A DNA stretch of 34,444 nt, from the NCBI GenBank assembly GCA_025351745.1, contig JANXVI010000099.1, positions 1 through 34,444 of the forward strand, written 5' to 3'. Both the position numbers and the translations under genes were made by a program. Below, one piece after another: positions 16,768 through 25,970 of this stretch (within the stretch, counting starts at the first letter, position 1; every line of letters begins with the position of its first letter). Origin of the DNA: Rhodoferax sp. GTDB lineage: Bacteria > Pseudomonadota > Gammaproteobacteria > Burkholderiales > Burkholderiaceae_C. The notes under the pieces are model-generated. The model saw only the letters and a list, made by a program, of their open reading frames with translations. It did no database searches and was not told the origin of the DNA.

Positions 16768-17493
16768 TTAGGCTGTGTTAGCCGAATCACCCGAAACCTG
16801 GCTCGAAGTTTTACCGAACCGACGCTCTCGTGAAGCGTAATCCAGCAAGGCGGCATCCAACGCGGTTTCGTCGAAATCTGGCCACAACAGATCACTGAAG
16901 TAGAGTTCGGAATAAGCCGCTTGCCACATCAGAAAATTACTGAGCCGCATTTCATTACCGGTTCGAATCAACAAGTCAGGGTCCGAGCAATAAGACATGG
17001 ATAAAGCGCCAGACAGTGAAGCCTCGGTTATAGGCGTGCCCGCTTCGGCCAACCGCGCGGCAGCGGAGGCAATATCCCAACGGCCACCGTAATTGAAGCA
17101 AACGTTGAGAGACAGCAGGGAATTCCCCTCGGTTGCCGCTTCGGCCTGTTCCAGACCCGATTTGACCCGCGCCGACAGGCCATCCCGCGAACCGACAAAC
17201 CGCAGACGCACGCCGTCGCGCTGTAGCTTCGGGACTTCGCGAGACAAAGCCATCGCCAAGATGTCCATCAAGCCGGATACTTCTTCGACAGGTCGATTCC
17301 AGTTTTCGGAGGAGAAAGCAAATACTGTGAGCGTGCCGATGTTGCGGCTTGGGCAGGCGCTGACGATTCGCTTGAGTACGTCGACGCCCTGTTTATGACC
17401 CGCAATCCTGGGCATGTAGCGCTTGGACGCCCAGCGGCCATTTCCGTCCATCACGATGGCAATATGGCGCGGCACGCTGAGCAGTTCTGCCAT
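16768..17493 (-). CDS. uppS: Undecaprenyl diphosphate synthase (cis-prenyltransferase)
   Basis: 241 residues. The family opening HIAIVMDGNGRWASKR holds the catalytic Asp at 16. FAFSSENWNRP, FNYGGRWDI and LLIRTGNEMRLSNF followed by SELYF are the other conserved regions. The enzyme elongates farnesyl-PP with isopentenyl-PP to the C55 carrier lipid for peptidoglycan and LPS O-antigen. It sits 36 bp after frr, with no obvious SD before the ATG at 17493. Confidence 0.96.
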   Translation of the reverse strand: MAELLSVPRHIAIVMDGNGRWASKRYMPRIAGHKQGVDVLKRIVSACPSRNIGTLTVFAFSSENWNRPVEEVSGLMDILAMALSREVPKLQRDGVRLRFVGSRDGLSARVKSGLEQAEAATEGNSLLSLNVCFNYGGRWDIASAAARLAEAGTPITEASLSGALSMSYCSDPDLLIRTGNEMRLSNFLMWQAAYSELYFSDLLWPDFDETALDAALLDYASRERRFGKTSSQVSGDSANTA

Positions 17494-17529
17494 ACGGATG
17501 GGAGCAATCGTTTCAGAACATCGCGGGTA

Positions 17530-18090
17530 TTAAACCGCCATGATGTCCTGTTCTTTGGAAGCGACCAGGCGGTCAATGTCGGTTATGTGACGATCCGTCA
17601 ATTTTTGAATTTCTGCTTCTGAACGCTTTTGGTCATCTTCGGAGGCCAGCTTGTCTTTGACCAGCTTTTTCACAGCTTCGTTCGCGTCGCGACGCAAGTT
17701 GCGCACAGCAACCTTGGCGTTCTCGCCTTCTCCGCGCACTAGTTTTGTCAATTCACGGCGGCGCTCTTCGGTCATCACTGGCATGGGCACGCGAATCAAG
17801 TCACCCATGCTTGAGGGGTTCAAGCCCAAATCACTGTCGCGAATCGCTTTTTCGATCTTGGCCCCCATGCCTTTTTCCCACGGCTGCACACTGATCGTAC
17901 GCGCGTCGAGCAAAGAAAGATTGGCAACCTGACTCAAGGGCACCATGGAACCGTAGTAGTCCACCTGGACCGTGTCCAGCAACGCAGGATTGGCGCGTCC
18001 GGTGCGGATTTTTGTCAAGTTGTTCTTGAATGACGCAATGGACTGGTCCATTTTGGAATCTAGCGTCTTTTTGATTTCATCGATTGCCAT
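17530..18090 (-). CDS. frr: Ribosome recycling factor
   Basis: 186 residues, the usual length. The three-helix-bundle plus beta domain is recognisable from [19 protein letters not shown]-like [24 protein letters not shown], and [21 protein letters not shown]. With EF-G it splits post-termination ribosomes. GAGGA stands 6 nt before the ATG. It follows pyrH by 46 bp. Confidence 0.97.
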   Translation of the reverse strand: MAIDEIKKTLDSKMDQSIASFKNNLTKIRTGRANPALLDTVQVDYYGSMVPLSQVANLSLLDARTISVQPWEKGMGAKIEKAIRDSDLGLNPSSMGDLIRVPMPVMTEERRRELTKLVRGEGENAKVAVRNLRRDANEAVKKLVKDKLASEDDQKRSEAEIQKLTDRHITDIDRLVASKEQDIMAV

Positions 18091-18136
18091 AGTTCATCCT
18101 CAGATCTTCAAGGCCGGTGCAAATTTCAAATATCCG

Positions 18137-18859
18137 TTAAGCGTATACCAACGTGCCTTCATCATCGCCCATGACCACCCGCTTGAGCGCCCCATGCTTG
18201 AATATCGAAAACACTTTAATGGGAAGCTTTTGGTCGCGGCACAACGCAAATGCAGCGGCATCCATGATTCCCAGGTTTTGCGACATGGCGTCGTTGAATG
18301 TTATCTTGGCGTAACGCGTCGCATGGGGGTCTTTCTTGGGATCTGCAGAATAGACGCCATCCACCTTGGTCGCCTTCAGCACGATCTCAGCCCCAATTTC
18401 TGCACCGCGCAGGGCTGCTGCCGTGTCGGTCGTGAAAAACGGATTGCCAGTACCCGCAGCAAAAATAACGACCTTGCCTTCTTCCAAATACTGTAAAGCC
18501 TTAGGGCGTACATAGGGTTCGACCACCTGCTCAATTCCGATAGCGGACATGACCCGGGCGATCAGACCGGCCTTGTTCATCGTATCGCCCAAAGCCAGTG
18601 CATTCATTACCGTTGCCAACATTCCCATGTAGTCTGCGGTTGCACGGTCCATTCCCACTGAGCCGCCGGCGACACCCCGAAAGATGTTGCCACCGCCAAT
18701 CACCACTGCGACCTCCACGCCCAAGCGCGTCACTTCAGCGATTTCGTCGACCATGCGCACGATCGTGTCACGGTTGATACCGAACTGGTCATCACCCATC
18801 AAGGCTTCGCCCGACAACTTCAGCAGTATGCGTTTGTAAGCAGGCTTTTCTTGGCTCAT
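18137..18859 (-). CDS. pyrH: UMP kinase
   Basis: 240 residues of the amino-acid-kinase fold: [45 protein letters not shown], and [20 protein letters not shown]. It phosphorylates UMP to UDP in the cytoplasm; bacterial PyrH is a GTP-activated, UTP-inhibited hexamer. A GGAG site precedes the ATG. It lies 52 bp after tsf in the standard order. Confidence 0.97.
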   Translation of the reverse strand: MSQEKPAYKRILLKLSGEALMGDDQFGINRDTIVRMVDEIAEVTRLGVEVAVVIGGGNIFRGVAGGSVGMDRATADYMGMLATVMNALALGDTMNKAGLIARVMSAIGIEQVVEPYVRPKALQYLEEGKVVIFAAGTGNPFFTTDTAAALRGAEIGAEIVLKATKVDGVYSADPKKDPHATRYAKITFNDAMSQNLGIMDAAAFALCRDQKLPIKVFSIFKHGALKRVVMGDDEGTLVYA

Positions 18860-18911
18860 GGGTGACTCCGGTTATCGCAATGGGAACTGATTGACGCGAA
18901 AAGACGGTCAA

Positions 18912-19835
18912 TCAAGCAGCTTGCTGCGCAGCCGCAACTTGCGCAGCCACTTCGGCCGCAAAGTCATCAACCTTCTTCTCAATGCCTTCACCGACGACGT
19001 ACATGGTGAACGCCTTAACCGTGGTTCCCGTGGCTTTCAACATCTGCTCTACGGTTTGCTTGTCGTTCTTGACGAAAGTCTGGTTGAACAGCGAGACTTC
19101 TTTGAGATACTTCTGAACACCGCCATCTATACGCTTGGCAACGATTTCAGCGGACTGAACAGGCTTGCCTGCGGCTGTCGCAACTGCGGCATCTTCAGCA
19201 GCCTTGGCGGCAGCCACGGAGCGCTCACGCTCAACCAATTCTGCTGGCACATCATTGCTAGTCAGCGCTACCGGCTTCATGGCGGCGACGTGCATCGCTA
19301 CATCCTTGGCTGCGGTAGCGCCTCCTTCAAATTCGACCACCACACCAATGCGGGTGCCGTGCAGGTAGGACGCCAGTTGCGCGCCACTTCCAAAACGCTT
19401 GAAACGGCGAAACGTCATGTTTTCGCCGATCTTGCCAATCAAACCCTTGCGCACGTCTTCCAACGTGGGGCCAAAACCATCCTGTTCATAGGCGAGCGCG
19501 CTCAATGCAGCGACGTCTGAGGGATTGTGTTTTGCGATCAGGCCAACGGCCGCATTGGCCAAGCCAAGAAAACTGTCGTTCTTGGTGACGAAGTCAGTTT
19601 CGCAATTGACCTCAAGCAGGGCTCCGACTTTGCCCTCTACCGAGCTGACCACCACACCTTCAGCCGTGATCCGAGCGGCGGCCTTGCCAGCCTTGCTACC
19701 CAGCTTCACACGCAACAATTCTTCAGCTTTGACCATATCACCCTCGGCTTCGGTCAAAGCCCTTTTGCACTCCATCATCGGAGCATCAGTTTTTCCACGC
19801 AGTTCAGCAACCATGCTTGCGGATATTGCAGCCAT
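18912..19835 (-). CDS. tsf: Translation elongation factor Ts
   Basis: 307 residues. The N-terminal UBA-like domain ([19 protein letters not shown]) and the core EF-Tu contact region [14 protein letters not shown], with TDFV, are present. The beta1-alpha region and a C-terminal coiled extension ([20 protein letters not shown]) follow. It is the guanine nucleotide exchange factor for EF-Tu. GGAG is 7 nt before the ATG. A terminator hairpin lies between it and rpsB, so tsf is expressed by read-through or from an internal promoter. Confidence 0.97.
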   Translation of the reverse strand: MAAISASMVAELRGKTDAPMMECKRALTEAEGDMVKAEELLRVKLGSKAGKAAARITAEGVVVSSVEGKVGALLEVNCETDFVTKNDSFLGLANAAVGLIAKHNPSDVAALSALAYEQDGFGPTLEDVRKGLIGKIGENMTFRRFKRFGSGAQLASYLHGTRIGVVVEFEGGATAAKDVAMHVAAMKPVALTSNDVPAELVERERSVAAAKAAEDAAVATAAGKPVQSAEIVAKRIDGGVQKYLKEVSLFNQTFVKNDKQTVEQMLKATGTTVKAFTMYVVGEGIEKKVDDFAAEVAAQVAAAQQAA

Positions 19836-19874
19836 TTCGTTTCTCCGTAATCAATTCAATAGTTTAATAAAGGG

Positions 19875-19906
19875 CTAAAAAAAAGGGGCAACGAAGCCCC
19901 CTTTTT
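19875..19906 (-). terminator. Terminator/attenuator between rpsB and tsf
   Basis: On the minus strand a GGGGC-TTCGTT-GCCCC hairpin (19900-19885) is followed by a run of eight T (19884-19877). It lies 15 nt after the rpsB stop. Its position between two genes of one operon suggests partial termination that lowers expression of everything downstream relative to rpsB. Confidence 0.85.
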
Positions 19907-19920
19907 CAGGCAGGACAGCT

Positions 19921-20673
19921 TCAAGCGGCGGCGTCGCTCACTTCAACGAATTCGTCGCTGCTCTCGGCGGCAACAGCCTTGACCACATCGTCCATCTGGT
20001 TGGCGCGGCCTTCCAGAATTGCGTCTGCAATGCCACGTGCATACAGCGTCACGGCCTTGGATGAGTCATCGTTGCCCGGAATGACATAGTCAATTCCTTC
20101 GGGTGAATGGTTCGAGTCAACCACGCCGATCAGAGGAATGCCAAGCTTGCGGGCCTCTGCGATAGCGATCTTGTGGTAACCCACATCGATGACGAAAATC
20201 GCGTCTGGAAGAGCAGCCATATCCTGGATACCGCCAATATCTTTTTCTAGCTTGGCCAGCTCGCGGGCAAACATCAACTGCTCTTTCTTGCTCATGCTGT
20301 CCAGGCCAGTTTCTTGTTGTGCCTTCATCTCTTTCAGACGCTTGATCGAGGTCTTGACCGTCTTGAAATTGGTCAGCATACCGCCCAACCAACGCTGGTC
20401 CACAAAAGGAACTCCTGCGCGTTGCGCTTCTTCCGCCACAGTTTCGCGCGCTTGGCGTTTGGTGCCAACCATTAAGATGGTGCCGCGTTTCGCTGAAAGT
20501 TGGCGAACAAACTTGGCCGCGTCCTGGAACATCGGAAGCGATTTTTCCAGGTTGATGATGTGAATTTTATTGCGATGACCGAAGATAAACGGGGCCATCT
20601 TGGGATTCCAGAAGCGCGTTTGGTGTCCAAAGTGAACACCGGCTTCCAGCATTTCGCGCATAGTTACTGCCAT
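19921..20673 (-). CDS. rpsB: 30S ribosomal protein S2
   Basis: 250 residues. Typical S2 segments are present: [57 protein letters not shown], and [20 protein letters not shown] with [23 protein letters not shown] site precedes the ATG. It is the first gene of the long minus-strand cluster. The leader of about 140 nt could be where S2 represses its own mRNA, as known in E. coli, but I cannot show a conserved fold. Confidence 0.98.
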   Translation of the reverse strand: MAVTMREMLEAGVHFGHQTRFWNPKMAPFIFGHRNKIHIINLEKSLPMFQDAAKFVRQLSAKRGTILMVGTKRQARETVAEEAQRAGVPFVDQRWLGGMLTNFKTVKTSIKRLKEMKAQQETGLDSMSKKEQLMFARELAKLEKDIGGIQDMAALPDAIFVIDVGYHKIAIAEARKLGIPLIGVVDSNHSPEGIDYVIPGNDDSSKAVTLYARGIADAILEGRANQMDDVVKAVAAESSDEFVEVSDAAA

Positions 20674-20822
20674 AAATTACTCCAAAGGTTAGGTCTAAGA
20701 TCCAGCCCCTTTATCGCCAGCACAAGCGCACTACATAAGTCACTTGAACCGGCAACACCTTAACGGGGCAGATCTGCGATTTGCTTACCAATAGTTACAT
20801 GCACCATCGGCAAAGCCAGTCG

Positions 20823-20852
20823 AGTATAACATGCCGTAAATCCCCAGGGCAA
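20823..20852 (-). promoter_or_regulatory. Sigma-70 promoter of the rpsB operon
   Basis: On the minus strand, TTGCCC (20852-20847), an 18-bp spacer and TATACT (20828-20823) make a good sigma-70 promoter. The start site would be near 20816, giving a leader of about 140 nt before rpsB. The 314-bp gap between rpsB (minus) and the MBL-fold gene (plus) otherwise shows only the RBS regions of the two genes. Confidence 0.75.
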
Positions 20853-20987
20853 GGGCCCAAACTCCCCTCAATCAAGGGCATTTCCAGCAGACAATGGGAT
20901 TGGATTGAGGACACAGGGTCTGTGATCTTTCGGTTTACCCGGTGTCAAGTAGGCGCCAGCTTCTTAACGTGCGGAAAGGGAGCCACC

Positions 20988-21875
20988 ATGAAGGTTAGAT
21001 TTTGGGGTGTTCGCGGATCTATCGCATCACCTGGCCCCAAAACAGTGCGTTACGGCGGCAACACGACCTGCATTGAGGTTCGCACAGACGACAACGAACT
21101 CATCATTCTGGACGCTGGAACGGGCATATTTCCCTTGTCACAGACTCTGCTCGCCGAGCTGCCCGTGACAGCCAACGTATTGATAACCCATTCCCATTGG
21201 GACCACATCCAGGGCTTGCCCTTTTTTATACCGAATTTCATACCTGGCAACACCTTGCGTCTACATGGCGGATTCGACCCCGTATCAGGCAAGGGCATCG
21301 AACAAGTCATGTCTGTCCAATTGCAGTACAGCTTTTTCCCAGTCCGGGAAGCCGAGATGAAGGCACGCATTGAATATGTGACCCTGGTGCCAGGCGAAAA
21401 ACACCAGATTGGATCTGCCACGGTCACGCCGTGCATTCTCAACCACCCGGTTATTGATTTCGGTTACCGAATTGAAAGCAAGGGTAAGTCGGTTTTTTTT
21501 ACGGGTGACCACGAGCCCCCATACAACATTTATCAGCCAGGGGACGAAGGCTACGACGAGTATCAGGAGTTTGTCAACGACAAAAATGCAGCAATCATCG
21601 AAGCCATTCGGGATGTGGATATGTTCATCGCCGATTGCTCCTACACCGATGCAGAATACCCTTCAAAAATTGGCTGGGGTCATGGCACGTTTAGCTCCAG
21701 CATTGCGACTGCAAAGTTAGCCAATGCCAAGGTCTTGATCTGCACGCACCACGAGCCGACCCGCAGCGATGATGCGCTGGATGAAGCCTTTCAAGAGGCG
21801 CTAATAACCAACGCCACCATTGCCTCTGGCCTGGATATTCGTTTGGCGCGCGAGGGAGAAACCTACGAATTCTGA
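20988..21875 (+). CDS. MBL-fold metallo-hydrolase
   Basis: 295 residues from the ATG at 20988, preceded by GGGAG. An upstream in-frame TTG would add about 70 unlikely residues. MKVRFWGVRGSIASPGP and the metal motif HSHWDH (residues 68-73) mark a beta-lactamase-fold phosphodiesterase-type hydrolase, as do FTGDHEPPYN and the late THHEPTRSD. Two divalent metals are expected in the site. Similar proteins are annotated as cAMP-phosphodiesterase-class or RNase Z-like hydrolases, but the substrate is unknown. The end of this gene overlaps, or nearly abuts, the NAD(P)HX repair gene. Confidence 0.9.
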   Translation: MKVRFWGVRGSIASPGPKTVRYGGNTTCIEVRTDDNELIILDAGTGIFPLSQTLLAELPVTANVLITHSHWDHIQGLPFFIPNFIPGNTLRLHGGFDPVSGKGIEQVMSVQLQYSFFPVREAEMKARIEYVTLVPGEKHQIGSATVTPCILNHPVIDFGYRIESKGKSVFFTGDHEPPYNIYQPGDEGYDEYQEFVNDKNAAIIEAIRDVDMFIADCSYTDAEYPSKIGWGHGTFSSSIATAKLANAKVLICTHHEPTRSDDALDEAFQEALITNATIASGLDIRLAREGETYEF

Positions 21876-21897
21876 ACGCATACTAAGTGCCGATGGC

Positions 21898-23316
21898 TTG
21901 GGCTTATCGAACGGAAGACCTCTCTTTACGGCACTTCAAACGCGTGCGTTAGAAACGTTCAGCGCTCGGGGATGGCCGCCGCACACACTCATGCAACGGG
22001 CCGGCCTCGCCGTAGCCCAGTTCGCTATGGCGGTCGCGCCCCACGCCAGAACCATCTGGATAGCGTGCGGCCCTGGCAATAATGGCGGCGACGGGTATGA
22101 GGCAGCAAAACACTTGAAATCATGGGGAAAGACGCCTATTGTGACGTGCACAGGAGCCACCAACAACCTGCCTGTTGATGCTGCAATAGCGCGGAAGACG
22201 GCGGTGGAAGTTGGTGTCGTATTTTCTGATGCAATACCGTCGCAATTCGACTTGTGTATCGACGCCATGTTTGCGATTGGTGGAATTCGACCTTGGGATG
22301 ACCGTACAGCTGGCTGGATTGAACGCATGAACGCCGAAGTTGTACCGGTCGTATCGATCGATCTTCCATCCGGCCTGAATGCCGATACGGGCGCAACCCA
22401 TGGACTGCATGTCAAAGCGAAATACACGCTGAGCCTTTTGACACTTAAGCCGGGTCTTTTCACTGCCGATGGTCGGGCAGCTTGCGGCGATATCTGGTTC
22501 AATGACCTGGGCATAGTTGGGCCAGAGAATCCAAGTGCGAGCCTGAACGCGGCGCCAATCGTTCGCGCTCGGGCACACAACACCCACAAGGGCAACTATG
22601 GCGATGTTTGCATCGTAGGCGGAAACAGCGGCATGACCGGAGCGGCGTTGTTGGCGGGGCGGGCCGCATTGCACGGCGGTGCTGGAAGAGTCTTTGTAAG
22701 TTTATTAGACCCCATGGCCGCGCGGCTCGATACCTATCAACCTGAGTTGATGTTTCGAGGACTGTCGGACATTGCCTATGCAAACATGACCGTGGTTGCT
22801 GGATGCGGTGGCGGCGATGCCGTCGCCCTGCACTTGCCTAGGGTTCTGACCGAGTCAGCACGATTGGTGATCGATGCGGATGCACTGAATGCCATTGCCA
22901 AAGATCCCACGCTGCAGAGCTTGTTGGTCGCGAGACAACCACATACTACGGTGATGACACCCCACCCATTGGAAGCGGCCCGACTGCTGGCTATCAGCAC
23001 ACCAGAGGTTCAAGCCGATCGTTTGCGTGTTGCGCAGACGCTGGCTGAACGGTTTGCATGTTCCGTAGTGCTCAAAGGTTCCGGCACGGTCATCGCAGCG
23101 CCTGGCATTGTTCCGCGCATCAATACGTCCGGAAATGCCCGCCTTGCGACAGCGGGCACGGGTGACGTGTTGGCTGGCCTCATTGGTGCACGCTTGTCAG
23201 CAAGCGGCGATGCGTTTGAATGCGCTTGCGAAGCGGTATTTCGGCACGGACAAGTCGCGGATGATTGGTCGTCCAAAGCGAACCTCACAGCGCAGGCCCT
23301 GGCCCTTGCATTGTGA
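21898..23316 (+). CDS. nnr: Bifunctional NAD(P)H-hydrate epimerase/ADP-dependent dehydratase
   Basis: About 472 residues. The N-terminal YjeF_N domain has GPGNNGGDGYEAAKHL, the epimerase nucleotide loop. The C-terminal ribokinase-like domain has GGNSGMTGAALLAGRAAL, VIDADALNAIA, TPHPLEAARLL, VVLKGSG and NARLATAGTGDVLAG, the dehydratase site. The pair repairs hydrated NADH/NADPH. The start is uncertain: no ATG or GTG is suitably placed, and TTG at 21898 is the first candidate past the upstream gene. An in-frame TTG at 21820 would overlap the MBL gene by 56 nt. In the epimerase domain DAMFAIGG replaces the more usual DxLFGxG pattern, so epimerase activity might be altered. Confidence 0.88.
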   Translation: MGLSNGRPLFTALQTRALETFSARGWPPHTLMQRAGLAVAQFAMAVAPHARTIWIACGPGNNGGDGYEAAKHLKSWGKTPIVTCTGATNNLPVDAAIARKTAVEVGVVFSDAIPSQFDLCIDAMFAIGGIRPWDDRTAGWIERMNAEVVPVVSIDLPSGLNADTGATHGLHVKAKYTLSLLTLKPGLFTADGRAACGDIWFNDLGIVGPENPSASLNAAPIVRARAHNTHKGNYGDVCIVGGNSGMTGAALLAGRAALHGGAGRVFVSLLDPMAARLDTYQPELMFRGLSDIAYANMTVVAGCGGGDAVALHLPRVLTESARLVIDADALNAIAKDPTLQSLLVARQPHTTVMTPHPLEAARLLAISTPEVQADRLRVAQTLAERFACSVVLKGSGTVIAAPGIVPRINTSGNARLATAGTGDVLAGLIGARLSASGDAFECACEAVFRHGQVADDWSSKANLTAQALALAL

Positions 23317-23344
23317 GCGAAAGCCAGCGCCATGGACGCAGGTG

Positions 23345-25696
23345 CTAACGGCGCTTTCTCGGAGCCTTTTTTTGCGCAGCAAGGCCTTTGTCGATCGATT
23401 TGGCGGCTTTTGAGGATTTCCCGGTCGAACGTTTGCGGGGCTTTTCTGAGAACGTTGCGGACCGAGTGTGTGTCGGTGCATCGGATCGGTCTCCCTTCGG
23501 TAACCTAGCCTTCGAATCACGCCCGAGGCTTTTGTCCACCATCGCGCGCGACACCAAAGCATCGCCGTCCTGCATCAAACGAAAGTCGATTTTTCGCCCG
23601 TCCAGGTCCACCCGGCTCACCTGGATACGGACCCGCGTACCGATCGCATAGCGGGTTCCCGTTCTCTCGCCACGCAGTTCCTGGCGGGTTTCATCGAAAC
23701 GAAAGTACTCGCCACCCAATTCCGTGATGTGGACCAAGCCTTCGACATACATGGCATCCAATGTGACGAATACACCGAAGCTTGTGGCTGCGGTCACTAC
23801 GCCTCCATATTCTTCGCCCAAATGTTCCTTCATGTACTTGCACTTGAGCCATGCTTCGACATCGCGGCTTGCTTCGTCGGCCCGGCGCTCGTTAGCACTG
23901 CAATGCAAACCAGCGGCCAGCCACGCTATTCCCTCGGCATTTGCCTTTCTGGGAACTGGGGTCGGTTGCGCCCCGCGCGATGCGGCACCTTTCTCCAGCC
24001 TGCGGGCCAACTTGGCGTGCGCTTCACCAGGCGTAGGCAACACCGGTAACTGGTAGCGCGTTTTGGCAAGTACCGCTTTGATGACCCTGTGCACGAGCAA
24101 GTCTGGATAGCGGCGAATAGGGCTGGTGAAATGCGTATATGCACCATAGGCCAAACCAAAGTGCCCACTATTAGTTGGCGTGTAAATAGCCTGCTGCATG
24201 GAGCGCAAAAGCATCGAGTGAATCTGCTGCGCATCCGGCCTGTCTTTGGTGGCCACTGCAATGGCCTGAAACTCACCGGGCGACGGATCATCGCTAATCG
24301 TCATTCCAAGGCCGGTTGCTTTCAGGTAATTTTGCAGAATTTCCTTCTTTTCGGGCGTCGGACCCTCATGCACGCGGAACAATCCGGGGTGCTTGCTTTG
24401 GGAAATGAAGTCTGCGCTACATACGTTGGCCGCCAACATGGCTTCCTCAATCACCCTGTGCGCGACGTTGCGCGTGCGGGGTACGATCTTTTCGATGCGC
24501 CCGCTTTCATCACACACAATTTGTGTTTCGGTGGTCTCGAAATCGACCGCACCACGCTTTTGACGGGATTTCAGTAGCGCCTGGAACACGCCGTGCAAGT
24601 TGAGCAAGTCTCCTAAGCGGTCTTTGCGCTTGATGGCTTCCGGCCCGCGTGTGTTGCCGAGTATGGCTGCCACCTCGGTATAGGTGAACCGGGCGTGGCT
24701 CCACATGACCGCAGGATAGAACTGGTAGGCATCGACTTCACCATCGGCTGTGACAAACATATCGCAGACCATGCACAGGCGATCAACCTCGGGGTTAAGC
24801 GAGCATAAACCGTTTGACAGCTTCTCCGGCAGCATGGGAATGACCCGCCGCGGAAAATAGACGCTAGTCGCACGGTCATAGGCGTCAATATCAATCGCCG
24901 ATCCGGTCTCTACATAGTGACTGACATCCGCAATGGCCACCAGCAAACGCCATCCGTTGACGCCTGACTTGCCGCGACCTTTCGTCGCGGGCTCGCAATA
25001 CACAGCGTCGTCAAAGTCCCGCGCGTCCTCGCCATCAATGGTCACCAAAGGCACATCGGTCAAATCAATCCGGTTCACTTTGTCATGGGGGCGAACTTTG
25101 TCTGGCAAGGTGCGGGCCAGTGCAATACAGGCTTCAGAAAATTCGTGCGGAACACTGAACTTGCGCACCGCAATTTCAATTTCCATACCCGGGTCATCCA
25201 CCTCACCAAGGACTTCCTTGATACGCCCCACCGGCTGCCCAAACAAGGCGGGGGGCTCGACCAATTCGACCACCACGACCTGCCCAGCCTTCGCTACGCT
25301 GGTGGCACCCTTGGGAATGAGGACGTCATGCCCATACCTTTTGTCTTCTGGTGCAACCAACCAGACACCGCTCTCCTGCAACAAGCGGCCGATGATGGGT
25401 TGCTTCGAACGCTCCAGTATTTCAACAACCCGCCCTTCAGGTCTTCCCTTGCGATCACTGCGAACGATGCGGACTTTTACGCGGTCCTTGTGAAGAACGG
25501 CACGCATCTCGTTTGGAGGCAAATAAATATCTGGCGCGCCGTCGTCGCGTGACACGAACCCATGACCATCTCGATGGCCTTGGACTACTCCTTCAACTTC
25601 GTCCAGCAGCCCGCTGGTTTGGATAATGTTTTTGATAGAGATGCTCTCTTTCCTGAGATACCCGAGTGCCGGAATTGATGAACGCAGTAGTTTCAA
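23345..25696 (-). CDS. rnr: Ribonuclease R, without N-terminal helix-turn-helix
   Basis: Up to 783 residues. Cold-shock-like domains (VEGVVQGHRDGHGFV; GRLLQESGVWLVAPEDKRYG) lead into the RNB catalytic domain, with IDGEDARDFDDAV (D221, D227, D229, D230 as likely magnesium ligands), FTSPIRRYPDLLVHR, then an S1 domain (GGVVTAATSFGVFVTLD). A very basic tail ends in KKAPRKRR. It degrades structured RNA 3' to 5'. The N-terminal HTH domain of the E. coli enzyme is absent. The only in-frame start is TTG at 25696; a TAG lies two codons upstream and no in-frame ATG precedes the first domain. The true start may be a non-standard codon further in. It converges with nnr, with 28 bp between. Confidence 0.92.
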   Translation of the reverse strand: MKLLRSSIPALGYLRKESISIKNIIQTSGLLDEVEGVVQGHRDGHGFVSRDDGAPDIYLPPNEMRAVLHKDRVKVRIVRSDRKGRPEGRVVEILERSKQPIIGRLLQESGVWLVAPEDKRYGHDVLIPKGATSVAKAGQVVVVELVEPPALFGQPVGRIKEVLGEVDDPGMEIEIAVRKFSVPHEFSEACIALARTLPDKVRPHDKVNRIDLTDVPLVTIDGEDARDFDDAVYCEPATKGRGKSGVNGWRLLVAIADVSHYVETGSAIDIDAYDRATSVYFPRRVIPMLPEKLSNGLCSLNPEVDRLCMVCDMFVTADGEVDAYQFYPAVMWSHARFTYTEVAAILGNTRGPEAIKRKDRLGDLLNLHGVFQALLKSRQKRGAVDFETTETQIVCDESGRIEKIVPRTRNVAHRVIEEAMLAANVCSADFISQSKHPGLFRVHEGPTPEKKEILQNYLKATGLGMTISDDPSPGEFQAIAVATKDRPDAQQIHSMLLRSMQQAIYTPTNSGHFGLAYGAYTHFTSPIRRYPDLLVHRVIKAVLAKTRYQLPVLPTPGEAHAKLARRLEKGAASRGAQPTPVPRKANAEGIAWLAAGLHCSANERRADEASRDVEAWLKCKYMKEHLGEEYGGVVTAATSFGVFVTLDAMYVEGLVHITELGGEYFRFDETRQELRGERTGTRYAIGTRVRIQVSRVDLDGRKIDFRLMQDGDALVSRAMVDKSLGRDSKARLPKGDRSDAPTHTRSATFSEKPRKRSTGKSSKAAKSIDKGLAAQKKAPRKRR

Positions 25697-25793
25697 GCGC
25701 TACGCCGTACCAACATCATCTCACACCACTTTCAGTGGGCAAAGTAGACTTAGCAAGCATTTTTACAATGGCTGGTTTCAAGAATACTCCATG

Positions 25794-25821
25794 TGGAGAG
25801 GCATTAAAACCATGCTAGAAT
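25794..25821 (+). promoter_or_regulatory. Probable promoter of tRNA-Leu
   Basis: TGGAGA (25794-25799), a 16-bp spacer and TAGAAT (25816-25821) would start transcription about 4 nt before the tRNA. The -35 match is only 4 of 6. A short CTCC-ATGT-GGAG palindrome overlaps the -35 region. Confidence 0.45.
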
Positions 25822-25831
25822 ATAAATCGTT

Positions 25832-25918
25832 GCCCAGATGGCGAAATTGGTAGACGCACCAGCTTCAGGTGCTGGCGGTTGCAAGACCGTGGAAGTTCGA
25901 GTCTTCTTCTGGGCACCA
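25832..25918 (+). tRNA. tRNA-Leu (anticodon CAG)
   Basis: This is an 87-nt class II tRNA with encoded CCA. The acceptor stem GCCCAGA pairs with TCTGGGC, the D-arm is ATGGCGAAATTGGTAGAC, and the anticodon stem CCAGC/GCTGG closes the loop TTCAGGT with anticodon CAG. A long variable arm and the T-loop GTTCGAGTC are present. It reads CUG, the main Leu codon in GC-rich genomes. A strong terminator follows at once. Confidence 0.97.
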
Positions 25919-25928
25919 AAATTAGATG

Positions 25929-25958
25929 AGGCCTGTAATGCAAATTACAGGCCTTTTT
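25929..25958 (+). terminator. Rho-independent terminator after tRNA-Leu
   Basis: A perfect 11-bp stem (AGGCCTGTAAT / ATTACAGGCCT) with a GCAA loop is followed by five T and then CTTTT. It starts 11 nt after the tRNA. It also lies just past the rimO stop on the other strand, where it may work weakly, because the minus-strand tail is not a clean U-tract. Confidence 0.93.
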
Positions 25959-25970
25959 CTTTTGGTGTGG

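Noticed and set aside
20781..20987. N-terminal extension of the MBL-fold hydrolase from an upstream TTG
   Set aside because: The extension would run across the rpsB promoter, has no domain features, and the ATG at 20988 has a good GGGAG site.
25630..25680. Possible fifth copy of the 42-nt repeat at the rnr 5' end
   Set aside because: A CTATCAAAAACAT block resembles copy B, but the GCCCTCGT block is not at the right distance and would need a gap of 6-7 nt. Not counted.
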